From Woeseiaceae bacterium (GTDB lineage: Bacteria > Pseudomonadota > Gammaproteobacteria > Steroidobacterales > Woeseiaceae), in contig JAHEFE010000118.1 of assembly GCA_024640365.1 (NCBI GenBank), positions 1 through 64,000 of the forward strand: a stretch of 64,000 bases of DNA. Direction: 5' to 3'. The translations under genes and the position numbers were made by a program. The notes under the pieces were generated by a model. That model ran no database searches, had not been told where the DNA came from, and saw only the letters and a program-made list of their open reading frames with translations. This document shows, one piece after another, positions 56,843-64,000 of the stretch (positions are counted from its first letter, which is position 1; every line of letters begins with the position of its first letter).

Positions 56843-57439
56843 ATGGCCAATACAGAGGACGAAACCCGATTCAAGTTGCAGCATGAACGCTTGTTAAAGG
56901 CGGCGGCCACCTGTTTCAACGAAAAGGGCTATAGCGGGACCTCACTGAAGGATGTAGCTTCCGGACTCGGACTCACTGATGCCGCTGTCTACTACTACGT
57001 CCGCAATAAAGAAGAACTCGTCTACCAGTGTTATCTGAGGGCGGCTGAACTCGGCCAGGAAGCCATCGAGCGGGCGCAGCGAGATGGCCTCACCGGCTTC
57101 GATCAGGCTTTCCTTTATGTGCGTTACCACATTGAGATTTTGTGCGGTGAGCGTGGCCCCGTTGCAATTATGAGCGAAGTACCATCACTCAGTGAAGAAC
57201 ATCGTCAGGAAATCCTCAAACTTTCGCGGCGTCACAGCCAGGCTTTTGAAAAAATCCTCAAGCTCGGCATGAGCGATCAAAGCATCGCTGATTGCGATAT
57301 CCGTATGACCGGAAATGCCATCATGGGTGCGATCAACTGGATTCCGAAGTGGTATCACGGTGACCAGGCCGTGGCCAAAAAGTTATTGGAAGAATTCCCA
57401 AAGATACTTACAAGTGGGCTTTGTCCGAGCAATAACTGA
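56843..57439 (+). CDS. TetR/AcrR-family regulator, likely controlling icmF
   Basis: 198 residues from the ATG at 56843, nine bases after AAGGA (a TTG nine bases earlier is also in frame). The helix-turn-helix is TSLKDVASGLGLTDAAVYYYVRNKEELVYQC, characteristic of the acyl-CoA-responsive group. The C-terminal helices include MTGNAIMGAINWIPKWYHG. It is divergent from icmF with a 20-bp palindrome between them. TetR regulators beside icmF are common and usually respond to acyl-CoA; here repression of icmF is inferred from that context. Confidence 0.88.
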   Translation: MANTEDETRFKLQHERLLKAAATCFNEKGYSGTSLKDVASGLGLTDAAVYYYVRNKEELVYQCYLRAAELGQEAIERAQRDGLTGFDQAFLYVRYHIEILCGERGPVAIMSEVPSLSEEHRQEILKLSRRHSQAFEKILKLGMSDQSIADCDIRMTGNAIMGAINWIPKWYHGDQAVAKKLLEEFPKILTSGLCPSNN

Positions 57440-57443
57440 ATTT

Positions 57444-57470
57444 AAAAAAAAAGGCGCGGTCTCCCGCGCC
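57444..57470 (-). terminator. Intrinsic terminator of the orphan membrane-protein gene
   Basis: GGCGCGG (57453-57459) and CCGCGCC (57464-57470) form a stem with a four-base loop. Read on the minus strand, it is followed by nine T. It lies just downstream of the minus-strand gene at 57494 and could also slow the convergent tetR transcript, although the plus strand has only a TCTT tail. Confidence 0.85.
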
Positions 57471-57493
57471 TCTTCCGAACAAGCTTCGGTCGT

Positions 57494-57877
57494 TTACTGC
57501 GCGCGACGCACACAGGTAAGTACCAGCAAAGTCAGAATGCTAGCTGCAGCAACCGACGAAACGGTATCGAGTAGACCTGATACCTGAAAACCGTCTTTAT
57601 TTATAGCTGCCTCATATATGATGCGCGTCGTTAAACCGGTGATCAAGAACGCGATGATCGTCGGTATGAACCCTTTGAGAGCATCCAGTATTGCGTTCAA
57701 TGGATTTGCTGCATCGCCTCCCTGACCGGCACCTACGGCAACTGTCAGGACAGTCCATATCCACCAACCGTTCGAGATGTCTCCGCCATCGGTCGCATAA
57801 TGCGGCTGGTAGCCAGTCCAGAACCAAACGAACAGAAAGACACCACCAAGAACCGAATAAATAATTTTATTTCCCAT
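57494..57877 (-). CDS. Small membrane protein of unknown function
   Basis: 127 residues that I do not recognise. The predicted membrane segments are about 5-22 (IIYSVLGGVFLFVWFW), 38-50 (WWIWTVLTVAVG), 66-85 (ALKGFIPTIIAFLITGLTT) and 103-122 (VSSVAAASILTLLVLTCV). A Gly/Asp-rich loop (TDGGDISNG, GAGQGGDAANP) joins the first two. AAGGGG precedes the ATG at a normal spacing, and the gene has its own minus-strand terminator, which support real expression. It stands alone between the tetR gene and a 440-base non-coding region. Confidence 0.75.
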   Translation of the reverse strand: MGNKIIYSVLGGVFLFVWFWTGYQPHYATDGGDISNGWWIWTVLTVAVGAGQGGDAANPLNAILDALKGFIPTIIAFLITGLTTRIIYEAAINKDGFQVSGLLDTVSSVAAASILTLLVLTCVRRAQ

Positions 57878-58319
57878 TTTTAACCCCTTATGTGTTTTCA
57901 GGTTGTAAGCATTCCGGCGTTTTAATTATTAATAAGCCTGCCGAAATTATTCACTCATTATTCGGGTCAGATTATTCGCATCTCACCCGCACTGTATGGG
58001 TGCACACAACGCGTGCATAAAAAAACGGACCATTAGCCCGTCTTCAAAGTGTTTGGATATTCGTGGTTAACAAGCACGACGATGAACTTGGACACTGATG
58101 TCCAACGTAAAGAATTCACACTGGTTTGTGTTACGTATTTACGACCCTGCATAGTGCTCCCCCCGAAGCAATATCAACAGTCGTTGCAGTATAAACATCT
58201 CGCTACAAAAGTATTGCTGCAACGCGATAAAGGATCAAGATTAATTATATTTTGTTGTTTTTAATAACAATAATTACCTTCAAATGGATCACAATATGAA
58301 CTAGTGCAGCTATCAAGCC
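57878..58319. other. Non-coding region between orphan membrane gene and crotonase gene
   Basis: This 442-base stretch holds no supported gene. A 71-codon plus-strand open frame at 58049-58264 has no family resemblance and a weak initiation context. The region is AT-rich on its right side and probably carries the promoter of the membrane-protein gene. A short TGCAC/GTGCA stem (around 58002-58018) is followed by seven A on the plus strand. Read on the minus strand, those would be T before the stem, so it is not a terminator there. Confidence 0.6.
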
Positions 58320-59117
58320 TTATTTTGGATCAGAGAAATCAGGTTTACGTTTTTGAATATTAGCCATCACCGCTTCCATTTGGTTCGCTGATCCCATCAG
58401 CGTTTTTTGCAACGTTGCCTCCAAGCGTAATCCATCCGCCTCTGTTTGCTGCCAGGCCTCATTCAACAACGTTTTCGCCGCACGAATAGCATCTGGCGAT
58501 TTGGAGGCAATTTCACTCGCCAATTGACGAGCTGCGGCAAGCGGGTCATCGCAGATCCGGGTAACGAGACCCATAGATTCAGACTCAGACCCACTCAAGA
58601 TTCGGCCGCTGTAAGTTAACTCCTTAATCTTGTCCACGGACATGATGTCTCGCAACGTCGCAGTAATTGCAATGTCCGGAATAATGCCCCACTTGATTTC
58701 CATGATTGATAATTTGGCATCGGCCGTCGCGACGCGAATATCAGCCGCAGCGGCCAGCTGCAATCCAGCTCCAAATACGTAACCGTGCAACACGGCGATA
58801 ACCGGAACTGGAAGCTTGCGCCATGTGTAAGCCGCTTCCTGGAAAAGATTAGCCGGCGATCCGGGCAAGGGATCCAGGGCATCGCCCTCCAGCGCCGCCG
58901 CCCCAGCCTGTTGCAAGGATGAAACATCAATGCCGGAACAAAAGTTTTCGCCAGCACCTTTTAGAATGACCGCTCTTACTGACTTATCCTCTGCTAATCT
59001 CTTGCCTGCCTCACCGAGCTCGGTCCACATCGCAAAATCAATGGCATTAAATTTATCGGGTCGATTTAAGGTCACTTCAGCTACGTGATCTTTGATTTCA
59101 ATCAACAGTCGATCCAT
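58320..59117 (-). CDS. Enoyl-CoA hydratase/isomerase (crotonase family)
   Basis: 265-residue crotonase with the oxyanion-hole segments AGENFCSGIDVSSL and LHGYVFGAGLQLAAAADIRVAT, and MEIKWGIIPDIAITATLRD. The second catalytic position lies in KWGIIPDIAI, with aspartate rather than glutamate, so hydratase chemistry is uncertain. It ends NIQKRKPDFSDPK. The gene is the last of the 58320-63774 minus-strand acyl-CoA island, 34 bases after the MaoC-type gene. Confidence 0.87.
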   Translation of the reverse strand: MDRLLIEIKDHVAEVTLNRPDKFNAIDFAMWTELGEAGKRLAEDKSVRAVILKGAGENFCSGIDVSSLQQAGAAALEGDALDPLPGSPANLFQEAAYTWRKLPVPVIAVLHGYVFGAGLQLAAAADIRVATADAKLSIMEIKWGIIPDIAITATLRDIMSVDKIKELTYSGRILSGSESESMGLVTRICDDPLAAARQLASEIASKSPDAIRAAKTLLNEAWQQTEADGLRLEATLQKTLMGSANQMEAVMANIQKRKPDFSDPK

Positions 59118-59151
59118 TTCTCTCGCTCCACCTGACCTTGGCCAGCCTGAA

Positions 59152-60006
59152 TTACACCGCTATCGTACAGCGACCGTTATTAAGGACTGTGACGCCCCTC
59201 GCTTTGACCATACACTTGAACGAAACGACGTTGCTGTCCTGCCACATTTCAGTCGTAATCACATCGCCAGGAATTACGGGCGCGGTAAAGCGCACGTCAA
59301 AGCCCGAAATCAATGTGTGATCGTAATCGCAAATCGTTTTCAAAATTGCATGACAGGCGATTCCGTAGGTACAAAGACCATGCAAAATCGGTACCGAAAA
59401 ACCGACCTTACGCGCAAACACAGGATCAGCATGCAACGGATTTCGATCGCCGCACAGACGATACAACAACGCCTGATTCTTCGCCGTAACGAGATCGCAC
59501 ACCATGTCCGGACTGCGTTCCGGTAACTTGTAGGGTTTTGGAGGCAAGTCCGTGGAACCACCGAAGCCACCATCACCTCGAGCAACAATGGTGCTGGCAA
59601 GAGTAAACATTGCCGTGTCGTCCTTGGCCAAACGAGCTTCGGTCTCAGTGCAAATGATTGCCCCTTTCCGCTCCCCTTTATCGTAGGCTGCTACTACGCG
59701 GCGATTGAGGAGCAAGTCCGAAGCAGGCGGTAAAGGTCTATGAAGCTGCAATTGCTGCCCACCATGCAACACCTTGCTGTAATCCCAGCCGCAATCCTGC
59801 AGAAACCCACCAGGAGTCAATATGCTGGCAAGAGTTGGAACAGTCTTCTGACTCTTCCCCTCATAGACGTAGTCGAGCTCTTTCTGATGCAGCGGGTCCT
59901 TGCCCAGTCCAACTGCCAGCGCGTAGAGGAGCGTGTCCTGATCGCGATAGCTAAATGGCAGGTCCCGTTGCTCACTCGCTAATAACTTTTTGTAATCGAT
60001 TGCCAT
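59152..60006 (-). CDS. MaoC-family (R)-specific enoyl-CoA hydratase 2-like protein
   Basis: 284-residue double hot-dog protein. The C-terminal hot dog contains the hydratase-2 motif YRLCGDRNPLHADPVFAR, followed by GFSVPILHGLCTYG, matching the hydratase 2 (eukaryotic MFE-2-like) group, which hydrates trans-2-enoyl-CoA to the R-3-hydroxyacyl-CoA. The N-terminal hot dog lacks the motif and is structural. A gap of 143 bases separates it from the phosphotransferase gene and 34 bases from the crotonase gene. An R-specific hydratase complements the S-specific beta-oxidation set elsewhere in the window. Confidence 0.87.
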   Translation of the reverse strand: MAIDYKKLLASEQRDLPFSYRDQDTLLYALAVGLGKDPLHQKELDYVYEGKSQKTVPTLASILTPGGFLQDCGWDYSKVLHGGQQLQLHRPLPPASDLLLNRRVVAAYDKGERKGAIICTETEARLAKDDTAMFTLASTIVARGDGGFGGSTDLPPKPYKLPERSPDMVCDLVTAKNQALLYRLCGDRNPLHADPVFARKVGFSVPILHGLCTYGIACHAILKTICDYDHTLISGFDVRFTAPVIPGDVITTEMWQDSNVVSFKCMVKARGVTVLNNGRCTIAV

Positions 60007-60149
60007 ATCAACTTCATTTTAAATGCGGTAGCGCATCATACGCCAGATATCAGTTAGCGCCTGCAAATCATCACCAGAATTTAAACAGTGCCCGAGGGGC
60101 CTCGGTAAGTTCCGCGACACCACAAATTTTGGGAGCAGTTAGTCCACTA

Positions 60150-61229
60150 TTAGTTGGTTGCGCCTGCTTTCTGTGCATAACTCCAACCAAGCTGCGCGAG
60201 TGGATCCACGGCCTGGCCGGATTGCTTCGCGTAGGCGCTTGAAGCCGTACCATCCCTGACTCGCCCTGCGATTCCTTGCAAGATAGCGGCGATCTTGAAA
60301 AAGTTAAAGGCCGAGTAGAAATCTCGATTAGGAATTCCCTGCTCGCGACCGGTTCGCTCGCAATAAAGACGAACATAGTCTTCCTCTGTCGGAATACCCA
60401 GAGCTGAGAGATCCTTGCCAAGCAATCCCATCGAACCGATACCAACATCTGGCATTTGCCACGCCATTAAATGATACGTCAAGTCCCCCAGAGGGTGCCC
60501 TATAGTGGAAAGTTCCCAATCAAGAACGGCAATAACTCTCGGTTCGGTCGGATGCAGGATCATGTTGTCAAGGCGATAATCGCCATGTACAACACTGGCC
60601 GAATCATCCTCTGGAATGTTGTCTGGCAACCACTTGATCAACTTGTCCATACACACTGATTGGTCAATTTCAGACGCATAATATTGCTTTGACCAGCGAG
60701 ATATCTGGCGCGCAAAATAATTGCCGGGCTTGCCGTAATCAGAGAGGCCAATTTGTTCATAATCAAAATTGTGTAGCTGAGCGATGGTCGCATTGACGTT
60801 ATTGTATATGGCAGCACGCTCGTCTTTCCCAAGCGAAGGCATATCCAGATCCCAGAAAATACGTCCTTCGACGCACTCCATGATGTAGAACATGGTGCCA
60901 ACTACTTCGTCATCTTCACACAGCACGTACGGCCTTGGCGCTGGAAATCCGGCGCCATAAAGAGCGCTAATCACCCGAAATTCTCGATCCACTGCATGCG
61001 CAGATTTGAGTAACTTGCCGGGTGGCTTGCGGCGCAGGACATACTTGCCCGACGGTGACTCCAGCTGATACGTAGGATTCGATTGTCCGCCCCTAAACTG
61101 CCTTACAGTCAACGGCCCCTGAAACCCTTCCACATGTGACAACATGTATTGTTCCAGGCGAGCTTCGTCAAATTTATGCGAATCCGCCACATCCCTCGTA
61201 CCGGAAAACTGTTCCTGGCGCTTACCCAA
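60150..61229 (-). CDS. APH-family phosphotransferase, ACAD10/11 N-domain-like
   Basis: 359-residue aminoglycoside-phosphotransferase-fold kinase. The catalytic loop is VVHGDYRLDNMILHP and the magnesium motif is AVLDWELSTIGHPLGDL; the first strands GGQSNPTYQLESPSGKYVLRRKP form the nucleotide loop. Family members near acyl-CoA dehydrogenases include LvaA and the kinase half of mammalian ACAD10/11, which phosphorylate 4-hydroxyacyl-CoA. The TTG start at 61229 is supported by a strong AAGGAGG seven bases upstream. It sits in an operon-like run with an acyl-CoA dehydrogenase and an SDR, so it probably acts on an acyl-CoA, not an antibiotic. Confidence 0.87.
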   Translation of the reverse strand: MGKRQEQFSGTRDVADSHKFDEARLEQYMLSHVEGFQGPLTVRQFRGGQSNPTYQLESPSGKYVLRRKPPGKLLKSAHAVDREFRVISALYGAGFPAPRPYVLCEDDEVVGTMFYIMECVEGRIFWDLDMPSLGKDERAAIYNNVNATIAQLHNFDYEQIGLSDYGKPGNYFARQISRWSKQYYASEIDQSVCMDKLIKWLPDNIPEDDSASVVHGDYRLDNMILHPTEPRVIAVLDWELSTIGHPLGDLTYHLMAWQMPDVGIGSMGLLGKDLSALGIPTEEDYVRLYCERTGREQGIPNRDFYSAFNFFKIAAILQGIAGRVRDGTASSAYAKQSGQAVDPLAQLGWSYAQKAGATN

Positions 61230-61268
61230 TGCTTTGCCTCCTTCGCATATGCGTACCCTGCTTCGCCC

Positions 61269-62096
61269 TTACCTGGGCTCTACAAAAAAATCTGGCGCAA
61301 GTTCAACCGATGGATCGACCGCGTATTCTGACAAGTCAGTAATGCCCGCACTTTCCAAGACCTCATCATCAATACAAAAATTACCGGTGAATTCTTTACT
61401 TGGTCGATTGAATATGATGTACGCGGCATCACCCATGATCTCTGGCTTTCGCGAGCGGCGTGACAATTCATCACCACCCAATAAATTCTGCACGGCCGCC
61501 GTTGCTATTGTCGTACGCGGCCACAACGCGTTGACGGCGATGCCCTGGCGTCGAAATTCTCCAGCCATACCCAATACACACATGCTCATGCCGAATTTAG
61601 CCATCGTATACGCCACATGTGGTGCAAACCATTTTTCATCCATATTCAGCGGAGGCGAAAGATTGAGAATGTGCGGGTTCTCGGCCTGAAGTAAATGCGG
61701 AATACAGGTTTGTGATACCAGGAACGTCCCACGAATATTCACCTGATGCATTAAATCGTAGCGCTTCATCGAGGTCTGCAAAGTAGGCGTTAAAGAAATA
61801 GCGCTGGCGTTGTTAACACAAATATCGATACCGCCAAATTTCGCGACGCCCTTTGCCACGGCCTCTTGTACGCTCTCCTCGGAACGAATATCGCAAACCA
61901 CGGGCAGCGCCCGCCCGCCGGCAGCTTCTATCTCTGCCGCGGCCGTGTAGATAGTCCCCGGAAGCTTTGGGTGTGGTTCCGCCGTCTTGGCAGCAAGAAT
62001 AACATTGGCACCATCCATGGCCGCACGACGGGCGATCGCGAGCCCAATGCCGCGACTGCCACCACTAACAAACAAGGTCTTGTTTTTCAGGCTCAT
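61269..62096 (-). CDS. HSDL2-like short-chain dehydrogenase/reductase
   Basis: 275-residue SDR with the nucleotide-binding motif LFVSGGSRGIGLAIARRAA, NNASAISL, the segment HILNLSPPLNMDEKWFAPHVAYTMAKFGMS containing Ser and Tyr-x-x-x-Lys elements split across it, and the conserved ALWPRTTIATAAVQNLLGGDE. The last pattern and the PEIMGDAAYIIF segment are typical of the HSDL2-like group linked to fatty-acid metabolism. It starts 90 bases after the acyl-CoA dehydrogenase gene and ends 39 bases before the phosphotransferase gene. Confidence 0.87.
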   Translation of the reverse strand: MSLKNKTLFVSGGSRGIGLAIARRAAMDGANVILAAKTAEPHPKLPGTIYTAAAEIEAAGGRALPVVCDIRSEESVQEAVAKGVAKFGGIDICVNNASAISLTPTLQTSMKRYDLMHQVNIRGTFLVSQTCIPHLLQAENPHILNLSPPLNMDEKWFAPHVAYTMAKFGMSMCVLGMAGEFRRQGIAVNALWPRTTIATAAVQNLLGGDELSRRSRKPEIMGDAAYIIFNRPSKEFTGNFCIDDEVLESAGITDLSEYAVDPSVELAPDFFVEPR

Positions 62097-62186
62097 TCGC
62101 TATCCTTTTCTGTGCAGCTTGGTTGCGCCTTCCGGACGACAACCCATGATACTACCGAAAACTCCGAAAAACGTTGCGCTGACCAA

Positions 62187-63344
62187 TCAACGGGTCGCGT
62201 TGAATAATTCGCGACCAATCAGCATCCGGCGAATTTCGCTGGTGCCGGCACCAATTTCATACAACTTCGCATCACGCAATAATCGTCCTGTAGGGTACTC
62301 GTTAATATAGCCATTCCCCCCTAGTGCCTGAAGCGCTTCTCCCGCCATCCAGGTTGCTTTTTCCGCGGCCTGCAATATGCACCCCGCCGCATCAAAACGA
62401 GTCACGTGGCCGCGATCGCATGCTTTCGCAACCGCATAACTGTACGCGCGACTGCTGTTCATTGTCGTGTACATGTCAGCAATTTTCCCCTGCATCAACT
62501 GGAACTCGCCAATAGGCCGACCGAATTGCTTGCGATCATGGATATAGGGTATGACCACATCCATACACGCACGCATAATGCCCAGGGAACCGGCAGAGAG
62601 CACCACTCGTTCATAGTCCAGGCCACTCATTAATACAGCAACGCCCTTGCCTTCCGCATGCAAAATATTCGCAGCAGGCACCCGGCAGTTCTGCAGCAAA
62701 ACCTCGCTGGTGTCCGAACCGCGCATCCCCAGCTTGTCGAGCTTTTGCGGGGTCGACAGGCCTGCAAAACTTCGTTCAACGATGAACGCGGTCAGGCCAT
62801 GCTTACCGGCAGAAGAATCAGTCACCGCATAGATAACAAACACTTCCGCCTCAGGTGCATTGGTGATCCACATCTTGGTGCCATTCAACACGTAGTGATC
62901 GCCATCCTTGACGGCACTCGTTGTCATGCCAACAACATCGGATCCGGCGCCCGGCTCGCTCATGGCCAGCGCCCCAACCTGTTCACCAGAAACCAGCGCA
63001 GGCAGGTAGTGTCTTTTTTGTTCCAGAGTGCCCCACCGCCGAATCTGATTCACGCATAAATTGGAATGGGCGCCATACGACAATCCGACTGCCGCCGATG
63101 CTCTGCTGATTTCCTCCATGGCCACGACATGCTCAAGATAACCCAGACCGCTCCCGCCAAATTCTTCCTCGACAGTAATGCCGAGCAAACCGAGTTCGCC
63201 CATCTCTGGCCATAAATCACGCGGAAATTGATTGCTTTTGTCAATGTCCTGAGCTCGCGGTGCGATACGATCAGTAGCGAAATCGTTCACCGATTTACGC
63301 AGCAAATCAACGTCTTCGCCGAGCCCAAAGTCCAGATCAAACAT
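62187..63344 (-). CDS. ivd: Isovaleryl-CoA dehydrogenase-type acyl-CoA dehydrogenase
   Basis: 385 residues from the ATG at 63344, nine bases after AGGAG; a first ATG nine bases earlier lies directly on the ribosome-binding site and is rejected. Family segments include [51 protein letters not shown] and the catalytic glutamate in [14 protein letters not shown], the isovaleryl-CoA dehydrogenase type. It would convert isovaleryl-CoA to 3-methylcrotonyl-CoA in leucine degradation. The methylcrotonyl-CoA carboxylase genes that usually follow are absent here; the next genes are an SDR and the APH kinase. Confidence 0.87.
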   Translation of the reverse strand: MFDLDFGLGEDVDLLRKSVNDFATDRIAPRAQDIDKSNQFPRDLWPEMGELGLLGITVEEEFGGSGLGYLEHVVAMEEISRASAAVGLSYGAHSNLCVNQIRRWGTLEQKRHYLPALVSGEQVGALAMSEPGAGSDVVGMTTSAVKDGDHYVLNGTKMWITNAPEAEVFVIYAVTDSSAGKHGLTAFIVERSFAGLSTPQKLDKLGMRGSDTSEVLLQNCRVPAANILHAEGKGVAVLMSGLDYERVVLSAGSLGIMRACMDVVIPYIHDRKQFGRPIGEFQLMQGKIADMYTTMNSSRAYSYAVAKACDRGHVTRFDAAGCILQAAEKATWMAGEALQALGGNGYINEYPTGRLLRDAKLYEIGAGTSEIRRMLIGRELFNATR

Positions 63345-63369
63345 GAAGTCCATCTCCTGAAATCCTGTG

Positions 63370-63774
63370 CTATCCCAGAGTCGCCTGCTCTGCTTCCTGG
63401 TAGAGCGCCATTACTGCGCCAGCAGGGTCCTTTATTACGCAAAACCGGCCATCGGCAAGGCCGCGCGGGGCGGTGACCAATGTACCACCATTCGCGATGC
63501 AGCTGGCTGCGCTTTTATCAACGTCAGCGACAATAATGTAAATCAACCACTGCGATGGTAAATCTGCGTTCGCGCCACGCGCATGACAGACGCCGGCCGT
63601 AGCGTCGCCAGTACCTGGCGCTTCCATGCTGTAATCATTGTACTCCCCCATCGACACATCTGTCGGTGACCAGCCGACCACCGCAGTGTAAAAATCTCGT
63701 AAGCCTGAAGCGTCTGCAACGGTTATATCCATCCAGCCTATGGTTCCGATACGACTTCTGCCAAGTTCTGCCAT
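63370..63774 (-). CDS. VOC-superfamily (glyoxalase-like) protein
   Basis: 134-residue vicinal-oxygen-chelate protein made of two beta-alpha-beta-beta-beta modules: [26 protein letters not shown] with a DYSMEAP strand, and [22 protein letters not shown] with [14 protein letters not shown]. This subgroup resembles the small YDR/COG3324-type VOC proteins with no certain activity. It starts the minus-strand run of the acyl-CoA island, 25 bases before the acyl-CoA dehydrogenase. Role in that pathway is only implied by proximity. Confidence 0.85.
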   Translation of the reverse strand: MAELGRSRIGTIGWMDITVADASGLRDFYTAVVGWSPTDVSMGEYNDYSMEAPGTGDATAGVCHARGANADLPSQWLIYIIVADVDKSAASCIANGGTLVTAPRGLADGRFCVIKDPAGAVMALYQEAEQATLG

Positions 63775-64000
63775 AAAATGCCCTCATTAATTTCATTAAA
63801 AATCCGCACGCTCAAGCGGCCGCGTCTGCCACCTCAAGCCCTCACCCAATTTTCTAAATCCAGACCCAAAATGGGTAATACTTTCACCGCTCACCTGGTA
63901 GTGTTTGTACACAACTGCAGCGGCGGTTGTTAGCATAGGCTGACATTAAGTATCTCGACGGTCCAGTCGTAGCACCAACCAGCAGGTACAACGCACTGCA

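Noticed and set aside
58049-58264. 71-codon plus-strand open frame in a non-coding region
   Set aside because: No convincing ribosome-binding site or protein pattern; more likely a chance frame.
60150-61229. Aminoglycoside resistance phosphotransferase
   Set aside because: The fold is shared, but neighbours are acyl-CoA enzymes and it resembles ACAD10/11-type kinases.
1-64000. Mobile elements, CRISPR arrays, tRNA or rRNA genes
   Set aside because: No transposase, integrase, spaced direct repeats or RNA-gene sequences were recognised on either strand.

Overview
The window reads as a chromosomal segment of a free-living, probably marine, aerobic gammaproteobacterium. The clues are a bifunctional hisB, the arrangement of the his operon, TonB- and sodium-coupled transport, many secreted hydrolases and peptidases, and branched-chain acyl-CoA catabolism. 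There is no rRNA or tRNA to fix the taxonomy. Genes are dense on both strands. I see no prophage, insertion sequence, CRISPR array, integrase or recognisable defence system. Most genes belong to known families, and the interest lies in regulation and in gene combinations.

Layout. 1-4800 (minus strand): a his operon whose first gene is a small TrpR/YerC-family regulator preceded by a perfect 13-bp-arm palindrome, then hisG, hisD, hisC, hisB and the first codons of hisH. 5001-8098: a YeiH-type exporter, a rhodanese and a class III aminotransferase sharing a terminator. 8350-15657: a POT-like transporter, a lipoprotein serine hydrolase, a CocE/S15 lipoprotein hydrolase and a secreted M16 peptidase. 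15665-20694: a TolB-propeller/PHP protein and the rimK, rimB, M14-carboxypeptidase-like trio joined by 4-bp overlaps. 20858-26565: a secreted M20 peptidase, a DUF5916 outer-membrane-type protein and a DUF4212 plus sodium/solute symporter pair preceded by an unexplained leader with a terminator. 27089-36599: FAH-family hydrolase, histidine phosphatase, M16 lipoprotein, secreted amidohydrolase with glyoxalase II, an LhgO-like oxidase and an SDR with an apparent signal peptide.

36806-40755: a compact thiamine-salvage operon under a clear TPP riboswitch: TonB-dependent receptor, YkoF-like thiamine-binding protein, PnuC-family (PnuT) permease and a sugar/choline-kinase-fold kinase, likely thiamine kinase. 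Together they cover outer-membrane uptake, possible binding, inner-membrane transport and trapping by phosphorylation.

40790-44144: a 3-hydroxyisobutyrate-dehydrogenase-family enzyme and a DUF3604 protein. 44200-50273: a TetR-headed operon encoding a complete beta-oxidation cycle (thiolase, FadJ-like hydratase/dehydrogenase, enoyl-CoA hydratase, acyl-CoA dehydrogenase) with candidate operators. 50480-53133: a second beta-lactamase-fold hydrolase, a deoxynucleoside kinase and an SDR. 53194-57439: fused isobutyryl-CoA mutase icmF facing a TetR gene across a 20-bp palindrome. 57494-57877: an orphan small membrane protein. 58320-63774: a second acyl-CoA island (VOC protein, isovaleryl-CoA-dehydrogenase-type enzyme, HSDL2-like SDR, APH-type phosphotransferase, MaoC hydratase, crotonase). 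Its APH kinase beside an acyl-CoA dehydrogenase recalls 4-hydroxyacyl-CoA degradation systems.

The best candidates for something not yet described are the APH/acyl-CoA-dehydrogenase island together with icmF, the structured leader before the symporter pair, and the YkoF-like and kinase components of the thiamine operon. All functional calls rest on reading sequence motifs; no database search was run.
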